Under the pieces are notes generated by a model. It searched no databases, was not told the DNA's origin, and saw only the letters and a list, made by a program, of their open reading frames with translations. From Pararhodobacter marinus (GTDB lineage Bacteria; Pseudomonadota; Alphaproteobacteria; Rhodobacterales; Rhodobacteraceae), in the NCBI RefSeq assembly GCF_003122215.1, contig NZ_QEYD01000002.1, positions 310,001 to 374,000 on the forward strand: DNA of 64,000 bases, given 5' to 3'. This document shows positions 56,105-63,113 of the stretch, one piece after another (the stretch's first letter is position 1; the number at the start of each line of letters is the position of its first letter). The position numbers were made by a program, and so were the translations under genes.

Positions 56105-56529
56105 CACACCCCCTCGGCCACGCGCCCGGTGAACACGAAGCGCTTGTCGAGCCGGTATTTCACCACGTAGCCGACGGCAAGGCCCAGCACCGCGCCGATC
56201 TCGCGCGCCTCATGCGTTTCGAAGGCCAGCCAGAACGCCGTTTCCGTGCCCCAAAAGATCGCCGTCGTGACCAGCCCCATTACGGTATAGAGCCCGAACT
56301 TGCGCGAATGCGCGCGCATCCCGGTTTCGGTGTCGGCAAAGATCCAGCGCTTGTCGAGCGCGTATTTCACCACCAGCCCCAGCCCGGTCCCCGCCACCAC
56401 GGCCAGCGCGAACAGCAAAGGCCCGTCGCCCAGACGCAGCACCAGCCGCTGCGCGCCCAGATTGGCCAGCGTCGCGATGGCGGCAAAGGCGCTGTAGCGC
56501 CACAGAAGGGTCCAGCCCGTCGCGCTCAT
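56104..56529 (-). CDS. GtrA-family small membrane protein
   Basis: 141-residue protein with four hydrophobic segments, in the GtrA family, whose members help move or present polyprenyl-linked sugars. Typical blocks are VVKYALDKRWIFAD and VVKYRLDKRFVFTG, two copies of the KY-LDK-W/F-F pattern. The mycobacterial arabinan cluster also has a GtrA protein (Rv3789). It overlaps the upstream UbiA gene and the downstream DprE1-like gene, so it is a fixed part of the cassette; flipping the arabinose lipid or anchoring the glycosyltransferase is a reasonable guess. Confidence 0.88.
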   Translation of the reverse strand: MSATGWTLLWRYSAFAAIATLANLGAQRLVLRLGDGPLLFALAVVAGTGLGLVVKYALDKRWIFADTETGMRAHSRKFGLYTVMGLVTTAIFWGTETAFWLAFETHEAREIGAVLGLAVGYVVKYRLDKRFVFTGRVAEGV

Positions 56530-57974
56530 AACACCTTGGCCGCGATGAAAAGCGCGGCGATCAGCGCGACGATGGTCAGGCTCACCCGGTCGCGCGCGGC
56601 ATAGACGGTCGGGTCGTCATCCATCTTGCCCCGGCTCGCCACCAGCACCATGCGCGAAATCCAATACAGCATGGCGAGGCAGGCGGCCCACAGAAGCACC
56701 GGGTGGCTATAGAGGACCAGCACTTCGGGTTCGTTGAGATAAAGCATCAGCACCAGCACCGCGACGAAGCCCGAGGCGGTCGCCATCTGCGTCACCAGCG
56801 GCAGGTCCGACACGCGGTAGCCCCGGCCCGCCGCCTCGTCCACGCCGCGCTGCATCATATCCACCAGCTCGGCCTGCCGTTTCACCGCCGCCAGCGCGAA
56901 GAACAGGAAGGCCGAAAAGGCCAGAAGCCAGACCGACAGCCCGATCCCGGCCGCGGCGCCGCCAGCGATCACCCTCATCGTGTACAGGCTGGCCAGCGCG
57001 CAGATATCGATGATCGGCCGGCGCTTGAGCCACAGCGAATAGGCCACCGTCAGCGCGTAATAGCCCGCGAGCACCAACAGGAAGACGGGCGGCAGGAACA
57101 ACCCGACCCCGATCCCCGCAAGCAGCAGCAGCGGGATCAGCATCATGCCCGTTTTCAGCGGCAGCGTGCCCGCCGCCAGCGGTCGCATCCGTTTGCGCGG
57201 ATGCGCGCGGTCCGAGGCGATGTCGAGCAGATCGTTCAGCAGATAGACCGACGAGGCCACCAGACTGAAGGACACGAAGGCCAGCACGCCCATCGCGAAG
57301 GCCATCAGGTTGAAATCATGCGCGGCCACCATCGGGAAGAAGATCAGCATGTTCTTCAGCCATTGATGCGGCCGCACCGCGCGCAGCGCCGCGGGCAGCA
57401 CCGGCTCCGGCGGCGACAGGTGGCGGGCCTTGGGATGCAGGTCCTCGACCCGTGCGCGCAGCGAGGGGGCGGCGCCCACCGTGAGCGCGTCGCCCGCCTC
57501 TTGCCAGACCGCCAGATCGGCGGTGGAATCGCCCGCATAGACATAGCCCCCGGCGCCATACCGCTCGCGCAGCCAGGCGGCCTTGGCCGGGCCCTTGAGA
57601 TTGGTCAGCCCGTCCGAGGCATGAACCTCGTCGAACAGGTCGAGATGGTCGGCAATCGCCAGCGCAACGCGGCTGTCGGCGGCGGTGACGAGGGCCACGC
57701 GCCCGCCCGCCTCGCGCCAGTGGCGGATCTCGTCCAGCACCGCCGTGTCATAGGGAAGGGTGGCCGGATCGGGCAGCGCCATCGCCGCCAGCCGCGCCTT
57801 GAGCACCGCCTTGCCGCCCGACAGGCCCCGCAGCGCGATCCACGGCGTGCGCCAGTCCTGCGCCATCGCTGCCCAGAAGGATTCGTACAGCATGTCCGAG
57901 CGCACCAGCGTCCCGTCCAGATCCACCGCCAGAACGCGCTCGGTGGCAGGACGGGTATCGGCCAGTTGATCCAT
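56526..57974 (-). CDS. HAD phosphatase-UbiA prenyltransferase fusion (polyprenyl-phosphate phosphoribosyltransferase)
   Basis: 482-residue two-domain protein. Residues 1-200 form a HAD phosphatase: DLDGTLVRSD (D18, D20), LVTAADSRVA, and YAGDSTADLAVW. Residues about 205-482 are a UbiA-type membrane transferase with RPHQWLKNMLIFFPM, NDLLDIASDRAHPRKRMRPL (Mg-binding Asp pair near 245-253) and RRPIIDICALASLYTMRVIAGG. UbiA proteins of this subgroup (Rv3806c type) transfer 5-phosphoribose from PRPP to decaprenyl phosphate; the HAD part may then remove the 5-phosphate. The start at 57974 has AGGGA eight bases upstream. First gene of the cassette, overlapping gtrA. Confidence 0.92.
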   Translation of the reverse strand: MDQLADTRPATERVLAVDLDGTLVRSDMLYESFWAAMAQDWRTPWIALRGLSGGKAVLKARLAAMALPDPATLPYDTAVLDEIRHWREAGGRVALVTAADSRVALAIADHLDLFDEVHASDGLTNLKGPAKAAWLRERYGAGGYVYAGDSTADLAVWQEAGDALTVGAAPSLRARVEDLHPKARHLSPPEPVLPAALRAVRPHQWLKNMLIFFPMVAAHDFNLMAFAMGVLAFVSFSLVASSVYLLNDLLDIASDRAHPRKRMRPLAAGTLPLKTGMMLIPLLLLAGIGVGLFLPPVFLLVLAGYYALTVAYSLWLKRRPIIDICALASLYTMRVIAGGAAAGIGLSVWLLAFSAFLFFALAAVKRQAELVDMMQRGVDEAAGRGYRVSDLPLVTQMATASGFVAVLVLMLYLNEPEVLVLYSHPVLLWAACLAMLYWISRMVLVASRGKMDDDPTVYAARDRVSLTIVALIAALFIAAKVL

Positions 57975-58128
57975 CTCGTACGTCCCTGCGCGTTTGTCCG
58001 GTTCTTGTGTCACGGAAAATGCCATGCGGGGCAATTGAGACGCAAGAGGGGCAGTCCTGCGCCCATGCCGCGACGGACATGTCACCGACGGTGCCTGTCG
58101 ACGGTGCCGGTTGGTAAAGGGAGAGGGG

Positions 58129-58204
<76 letters not shown>

Positions 58205-58310
58205 GCTGCGCCCTGATAGCGGTATTCCCGCGCGCCGACAAGAACCCAAGAGCGCGCGCAGGCCGGGCTGCGCTCTTGCTTCGGAACCGGGCAGCGGGCT
58301 AGATGCCGGC

Positions 58311-59186
58311 ATGGAAATCGCTTTTCACCTCGGCGCGCATTGCACCGACCGCGATGCGCTCGTGCAATGCCTCATGCGCAACCGGGCGACCCTGCTGGAA
58401 CAGGGCATCGCCGTCCCCGGGCCGGGCCGCTACCGTCAGCAGCTGCGCCAGATCGCTTTCGACATGCGCGAGCGGGAAACCTCGGCCGAGACGCAGGAAA
58501 TCCTGCTCGACGGCATCCTCGACGAGGACGAGGTCGACCGCGTCGTGTTCTCGTCCGAGAATCTGCTGTCGATGCCGCCCTGGGTGGTGAATGACGGCCA
58601 GCTCTATCACGCCGCCGCCGACCGGGCGGCGATGATCCGTCATCTTTTCCCCGAGGCGCGGCTGGAATTCTTCCTGGCGATTCGCAATCCCGCGACATTG
58701 CTGCCCGCGCTTGCGGCCGGTGATTCCAGCGGCGCGCTCGCCCGCCGGCTGGCTGAGGGCGATCCGGGCCTGCTGCGCTGGTCCGACATGCTGGCGCGCG
58801 TGACCGAAGCCGTGCCCGACGTGCCGATCACCATCTGGTGCGACGAGGATACGCCGCTCCTGTGGCCCGAGATCCTGCGCGCGGTGTCGGGGCACGCGCC
58901 CGATACCGTGCTCGAGGGCTGGCTTGCCTGGTACTGGGATCTGGTGACGCCCAGGACCCATGCCGCGATGCGCCGCTGGTTCGACAGGAACCCGCCCGCC
59001 GACGATGCCGCGCGGCGCAAGATGTTGGGCGTGCTGCTCAGCCGCTTCGTGAAAGAGGATGCGGTCGCGCCCGATCCGCTGATCCCCGGCTGGACCGGCG
59101 ACACGATCGAGCGCCTGACCGAGATCTACGAGGCCGATATCGACCTCGCCGCGTCGATCCCCGGCGTGACCCTGCTCGAACCCTGA
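58311..59186 (+). CDS. Sulfotransferase-like protein with degenerate PAPS loop
   Basis: 291-residue protein. Its start MEIAFHLGAHCTDRDALVQCL resembles the N-terminus of bacterial sulfotransferases, where HIGAHKTGTTxLQ holds the PAPS phosphosulfate loop. Here the Lys-Thr-Gly-Thr is replaced by Cys-Thr-Asp-Arg, so PAPS binding is doubtful. Later segments (LEFFLAIRNPATLLPAL, ITIWCDEDTPLLWPEIL) fit the same fold. Function unknown; likely a non-catalytic or altered member. Single gene. Confidence 0.7.
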   Translation: MEIAFHLGAHCTDRDALVQCLMRNRATLLEQGIAVPGPGRYRQQLRQIAFDMRERETSAETQEILLDGILDEDEVDRVVFSSENLLSMPPWVVNDGQLYHAAADRAAMIRHLFPEARLEFFLAIRNPATLLPALAAGDSSGALARRLAEGDPGLLRWSDMLARVTEAVPDVPITIWCDEDTPLLWPEILRAVSGHAPDTVLEGWLAWYWDLVTPRTHAAMRRWFDRNPPADDAARRKMLGVLLSRFVKEDAVAPDPLIPGWTGDTIERLTEIYEADIDLAASIPGVTLLEP

Positions 59187-59216
59187 CGGGCCGCCGCAGG
59201 GCGCCGGGCACCCCGC

Positions 59217-59471
59217 TCACTGCATCCCGAGCGCGGCCTTGTAGAGGTCCAGCACCGCTTCTTCCTCGGCGATCTCGTCGGGCTTCTTCTTGCGCAGGGC
59301 GATGATCTTGCGCAGCGCCTTGGTGTCGTAGCCGCGCCCCTTGGCCTCGGCCATCACCTCCTTCTGCTGGTCGGTGATGTCCTTCTTCTCGGCCTCGAGA
59401 TGCTCGTAGCGCTCGACGAAGCTGCGCAGCTCGTCGGCGGTGACGTCATAGGCGGTGTCGGTGCTGCTCAT
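59217..59471 (-). CDS. gapR: GapR-family (DUF2312) nucleoid-associated protein
   Basis: 84-residue protein of the DUF2312/COG3750 family. The conserved helices (VTADELRSFVERYEHLEAEKK, KGRGYDTKALRKIIALRKKKP) match GapR of Caulobacter, which clamps overtwisted, AT-rich DNA and stimulates topoisomerases ahead of replication and transcription. Size and C-terminal LDLYKAALGM are canonical. Divergent from a small membrane protein gene. Confidence 0.93.
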   Translation of the reverse strand: MSSTDTAYDVTADELRSFVERYEHLEAEKKDITDQQKEVMAEAKGRGYDTKALRKIIALRKKKPDEIAEEEAVLDLYKAALGMQ

Positions 59472-59596
59472 GGTCCGGCCTCTTTCTGGTGCTGGTTCTG
59501 GTTTCCGTTCCTAGCCGCGCGCGCCAGAGGGGGCAAGGCGCTTGCCGCGCCCGCCCGCAGCGGCTAGACCGCACGCGACGAAAACGGAGACCGGTG

Positions 59597-59821
59597 ATGA
59601 CGACGGGCGAACTCTTGATCTGGGGCGGGGCGGGCGTGACGCTGCTGGGCGTGGTGGGCCTCGTGGCCTGCGTGATCTGGGTCTTGCGCCTGCGCCGTCA
59701 GGGGCTCGACGACGCCGCTTTGCGCCGCGGCCTGCAGAAAGGCGTGATGGCCAACATGGCCGCGCTCTTCGTCTCGGTGATCGGCCTGATGATGGTCATC
59801 ATGGGCATCGCCTTCGCCTGA
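59597..59821 (+). CDS. Small membrane protein, two helices
   Basis: 74-residue protein with hydrophobic segments at about 8-29 (IWGGAGVTLLGVVGLVACVIWV) and 50-73 (MANMAALFVSVIGLMMVIMGIAF). The linker is basic. I know no named family; such short proteins near gapR are common but undefined. The ATG at 59597 has GGAG 8 bases upstream. Confidence 0.7.
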   Translation: MTTGELLIWGGAGVTLLGVVGLVACVIWVLRLRRQGLDDAALRRGLQKGVMANMAALFVSVIGLMMVIMGIAFA

Positions 59822-59855
59822 TCGCGCGCGGCACGCCGTCAGCCGTGCGCCCCTC

Positions 59856-59922
59856 GTCTTTGTTCCGCAAATATCCTCGGGGGTGAATTGGCCGCAGGCC
59901 AAGAGGGGGCAGACAGCCCCCT
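59856..59922 (-). repeat. Dispersed Rhodobacterales-type gene-end repeat, copy 2, with hairpins
   Basis: On the minus strand this reads CCCCCGAGGATATTTGCGGA followed by ACAAAG, related to the copy at 46943-46977. Beside it lie two small inverted repeats, TTGGCC/GGCCAA (about 59888-59902) and AGGGGGC/GCCCCCT (59904-59922). It sits between convergent genes and may serve as terminator for thiE and the small membrane protein. Confidence 0.5.
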
Positions 59923-59930
59923 GATCCCGG

Positions 59931-60563
59931 TCATCCCAGGGGCGCGGTCAGGTCCTTCAGCGCCGCAAGCGGGTCGTCGCGTCCCCAGATTTCGGATCCG
60001 ATGGCGAAGAAATCGGTGATCGGCGCCAGCATCTCGACCAGATCGCGGGTCAGCGCGCCCTCGGCGACGACCGGCACCTCGATCATTTCCGACCACCAGC
60101 CGAACAGCTCGGCCTCGGCGCGCTGCCCGGTACCCAGCCCGGTTTCGCCCACCGGGCCGAAGCTCACGTAATCCGCGCCCGCCTCGGCCGCGTTCATGCC
60201 GTCATGGCGCGACGCGCCGCAGGCCGCGCCGATGATCGCGTCATTGCCCAGCATCTTGCGCAGCTTGCGCAGGTCGCGCGCGCCCTCGGGCAGGTGCACG
60301 CCATCGAGCCCCAGCCGTTCGGCCAGCACCGCATGGCGGTCGATCACCAGCGGGATGTCGCGGGCATGGGCCAGCTCGCGCAGCTGGTCGGCCGCGCGGG
60401 ATATCGCGTCCTCGTCGCCCGAGGCCATCGACAGGCGCAGGCAGGCCACCTCGATTCCGTCGCAGATCCGCGCCAGAACCGGCGCGAATTCCTCGGCGTC
60501 GAAAGCGGGCGGCGTCACGAGGTAGAGCTGCGGTCGGTCTTTGGCGTCTGGCGTGTCGGACAT
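59931..60563 (-). CDS. Thiamine-phosphate synthase-like protein (divergent ThiE)
   Basis: 210-residue TIM-barrel protein of the ThiE/TenI family. Similar blocks are YLVTPPAF near the N-terminus, DGVHLPEG, AACGASRHDGMNAAEAGADYVSFGPVGETGLG and ALTRDLVEMLAP. The usual ThiE phosphate-binding T-x-T-K segment after GP is altered (GETGLGTG), and the STH motif reads GASRHD, so activity may have changed. Start at 60563 fits family N-termini. It follows a hairpin and a peptide-transport operon; no TPP riboswitch is seen. Confidence 0.7.
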   Translation of the reverse strand: MSDTPDAKDRPQLYLVTPPAFDAEEFAPVLARICDGIEVACLRLSMASGDEDAISRAADQLRELAHARDIPLVIDRHAVLAERLGLDGVHLPEGARDLRKLRKMLGNDAIIGAACGASRHDGMNAAEAGADYVSFGPVGETGLGTGQRAEAELFGWWSEMIEVPVVAEGALTRDLVEMLAPITDFFAIGSEIWGRDDPLAALKDLTAPLG

Positions 60564-60594
60564 GGCGGTCTCTGGGGATATCGTCAACGAATTG

Positions 60595-60625
60595 GCGCCC
60601 TGTCTAGACTTACCGGACAGGGCGC
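60595..60625. repeat. 10-bp hairpin between peptide ABC genes and thiE
   Basis: GCGCCCTGTC (60595-60604) pairs with GACAGGGCGC (60616-60625), loop of 11 bases. No T-run. Possible terminator of the upstream ABC operon or leader structure of the ThiE-like gene. Confidence 0.55.
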
Positions 60626-60652
60626 GCAATGCGTCTTGAGGGCGGGCGGGGC

Positions 60653-62302
60653 TCAGTTGCCGGCGCTGGTCATCTTGCGATGGTCGAGCACGCTTTCCAG
60701 CCAGCCCAGCTTCATCTCGGGGACCGAGGACAGAAGCAGGTCGGTGTAATCGTCGAAAGGCGGGGTCAGGACCTCGCTTTTCGTACCGTAGCGCTGCACG
60801 CGGCCCTGATACATCACGGCGATGGAATCGGCGATGGCGCGGACCGTCGCGATGTCATGGGTGATGAACAGATAGGCCACGCCCTCGCGTTTCTGCAGGT
60901 CCAGAAGCAGCTTCAGGATGCCGTCCGCGACCAGCGGATCGAGCGCCGAGGTCACCTCGTCACAGATGATCAGCTTGGGATTGGCCGCCAGCGCCCGGGC
61001 GATGCAGACCCGCTGCTTCTGCCCGCCCGACAACTCGGCCGGGTAGCGGTCGGCGAAGCCCTTGCCCAGTTCGATCGCGTCCAGAAGCTCCTGCACCCGT
61101 TCGTCGCGCTTGCGCCCGCGCAGCCCGAAATAGAATTCGAGCGGCCGGCCGATGATCGTCGCCACCGTCTGGCGCGGATTCATCGCCACGTCGGCCATCT
61201 GGTAGATCATCTGCAACTGGCGCAATTCCTCGCGCGAGCGCTGTTTCAGCGCCGGGGGCAGGGGTTTGCCGTCGAAGGTGATGTTGCCCGTCCGGGGCGG
61301 AAGCAGCCCGGTGATCACCCGCGCCATGGTCGATTTGCCCGACCCGGATTCCCCCACCAGCGCCAGCGTCTGACCGGCATGCAGCTCGACCGAGATATTC
61401 GACAGCACGTCCTTCGTCATCGACCCGTAACGGGCCGAGACCCCCTCGACCCTGAGCAGGGGCTCGGGCGTGGGTTTCTTCTCTTCGTGCTCGATCGAGC
61501 GGACCGAGATCAGCGCGCGCGTATATTCCTCGCGCGGGGCTTCGATGATCTGCTGGACGGTGCCGTGTTCCACCATCTTGCCGTGCCGAAGCACCATGAT
61601 CTCGTCCGAGACCTGCGCCACGACCGCCAGGTCATGGGTGATGTACAGGGCGGCGACGCCGGTTTCGGCAATCGCCGTCTTGATCGCCGCCAGCACGTCG
61701 ATCTGCGTGGTCACGTCCAGCGCGGTCGTGGGCTCGTCGAAGATCACCAGGTCCGGCTTCGGGCAGAGCGCCAGCGCGGTCATCGCGCGCTGAAGCTGGC
61801 CGCCCGACACCTGGTGCGGATAGCGGTCGCCGAAATGCTCGGGGTCGGGCAGGGACAGCGTGCGGAACAGCTCGACCGCGCGTTTCTCGGCGTCTTCCTT
61901 GGACATCACGCCGTGTTTCAGCGTGGCCTCGGTCACCTGTTCCATCAGCTTCTTCGCCGGATTGAAGGCCGCCGCCGCCGATTGCGCGACATAGGTGACT
62001 TCGCGCCCCCGCAGGTTGCGCAGCGTGCCCGGTCCGGCGGTGCGGATCTCGCGCCCGTTGAGCCGGATCTCGCCGCCCGACAGCCGGATGCCCCCGCGCC
62101 CGTAGGACAAAGCCGACAGCCCGATGGTGGATTTGCCCGCGCCGGATTCGCCGATCAGTCCCATGACCTTGCCGCGCTCCAGCGACAGCGACACATCGTC
62201 GACGATGACGATGTCCTTGGGCTTTTCGCCGGGCGCATAGGCCGTGGCCTCGATCCTGAGATTCCGGATCTCGAGCAGGGGTTCTTGAGCGTGATCAGAC
62301 AC
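60653..62302 (-). CDS. Fused dual ATP-binding protein of a peptide-type ABC transporter
   Basis: 549-residue protein with two complete ABC ATPase domains, equal to DppD and DppF in one chain. Domain 1 has Walker A GESGAGKST, signature VSGGQLQRAM and Walker [15 protein letters not shown]; domain 2 has [24 protein letters not shown] and LIICDEVTSALDP. Domain border is near residue 265-280. The start is GTG at 62302, overlapping the permease stop by 8 bases. Last gene of the operon in this window. Confidence 0.95.
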   Translation of the reverse strand: MSDHAQEPLLEIRNLRIEATAYAPGEKPKDIVIVDDVSLSLERGKVMGLIGESGAGKSTIGLSALSYGRGGIRLSGGEIRLNGREIRTAGPGTLRNLRGREVTYVAQSAAAAFNPAKKLMEQVTEATLKHGVMSKEDAEKRAVELFRTLSLPDPEHFGDRYPHQVSGGQLQRAMTALALCPKPDLVIFDEPTTALDVTTQIDVLAAIKTAIAETGVAALYITHDLAVVAQVSDEIMVLRHGKMVEHGTVQQIIEAPREEYTRALISVRSIEHEEKKPTPEPLLRVEGVSARYGSMTKDVLSNISVELHAGQTLALVGESGSGKSTMARVITGLLPPRTGNITFDGKPLPPALKQRSREELRQLQMIYQMADVAMNPRQTVATIIGRPLEFYFGLRGRKRDERVQELLDAIELGKGFADRYPAELSGGQKQRVCIARALAANPKLIICDEVTSALDPLVADGILKLLLDLQKREGVAYLFITHDIATVRAIADSIAVMYQGRVQRYGTKSEVLTPPFDDYTDLLLSSVPEMKLGWLESVLDHRKMTSAGN

Positions 62303-63113
62303 CGCGACCTCCTTTCAGGCTGGTGGTGCGGTTGAGCGCCCAGTCGGCCACGAGGTTGACCGAGATCGACAGCGTGACGATGGCGATGGCCGGCATCAGC
62401 GCCGCCGAGATGCCATAGACGATGCCTTCGCGGTTTTCCTTCACGATACCGCCCCAGTCGGCATTGGGTGGCTGGATGCCCAGGCCCAGGAACGACAGGG
62501 TCGAGATGAAGAGAATGGCGAAGATGAAGCGAAGGCCCAGCTCGGCCACCAGCGGCGACAGGGCGTTGGGCAGGATCTCGCGGAAGATGACCCAGCGCTG
62601 GCCTTCGCCGCGCAGGCGGGCCGCTTCTACGAAGTCCATGACGTTGATATCGACCGCGACCGCGCGCGACAGACGGAACACGCGCGTCGAATCCAGGAGC
62701 CCCATGACAAGGATCAGGATCGGCAGCGTGACCGGCATCACCGACAGCACGACCAGCGCGAAGATCAGCGTCGGGATCGACATGATGAGGTCGTTGAAAC
62801 GCGACATCGCCTGATCGACCCAGCCGCCATAGACGGCGGCGGTGAAGCCCAGGATCGCGCCGGTGCAGAACGACACGGCCGTCGCCATCGAGGCCACGAA
62901 GATCGTCGTGCGCCCGCCATAGATCATGCGCGTCAGCAGATCGCGGCCCAGATTGTCGGTGCCCAGAAGGAACTGGTCAGACGCCGGTTCCCAGATGTCG
63001 CCGACGATTTCGGACATGCCGTAGGGCGCGATCCAGGGGGCGAGGATGGCGGCGATGAAGAAGGCCGCGGTGATGATGAGCCCGAGAAGGGCAGAGATGG
63101 GAATGCCCCTCAT
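62295..63113 (-). CDS. Peptide-type ABC transporter permease, DppC family
   Basis: 272-residue permease. It has PASDQFLLGTDNLGRDLLTRMIYGGRTT, the DppC hallmark, and LGLGIQPPNADWGGIVKENREG near the C-terminus. About six helices. ATGA overlap with the upstream DppB-type gene and overlap with the ATPase gene show a tightly packed operon separate from the one at 9-15 kb. Confidence 0.94.
   Translation of the reverse strand: MRGIPISALLGLIITAAFFIAAILAPWIAPYGMSEIVGDIWEPASDQFLLGTDNLGRDLLTRMIYGGRTTIFVASMATAVSFCTGAILGFTAAVYGGWVDQAMSRFNDLIMSIPTLIFALVVLSVMPVTLPILILVMGLLDSTRVFRLSRAVAVDINVMDFVEAARLRGEGQRWVIFREILPNALSPLVAELGLRFIFAILFISTLSFLGLGIQPPNADWGGIVKENREGIVYGISAALMPAIAIVTLSISVNLVADWALNRTTSLKGGRGV

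Noticed and set aside
60564..60652. TPP riboswitch before the ThiE-like gene
   Set aside because: No CTGAGA or ACCTGATCTGG-type conserved segments; only a simple hairpin is present and the gap is under 90 bases.
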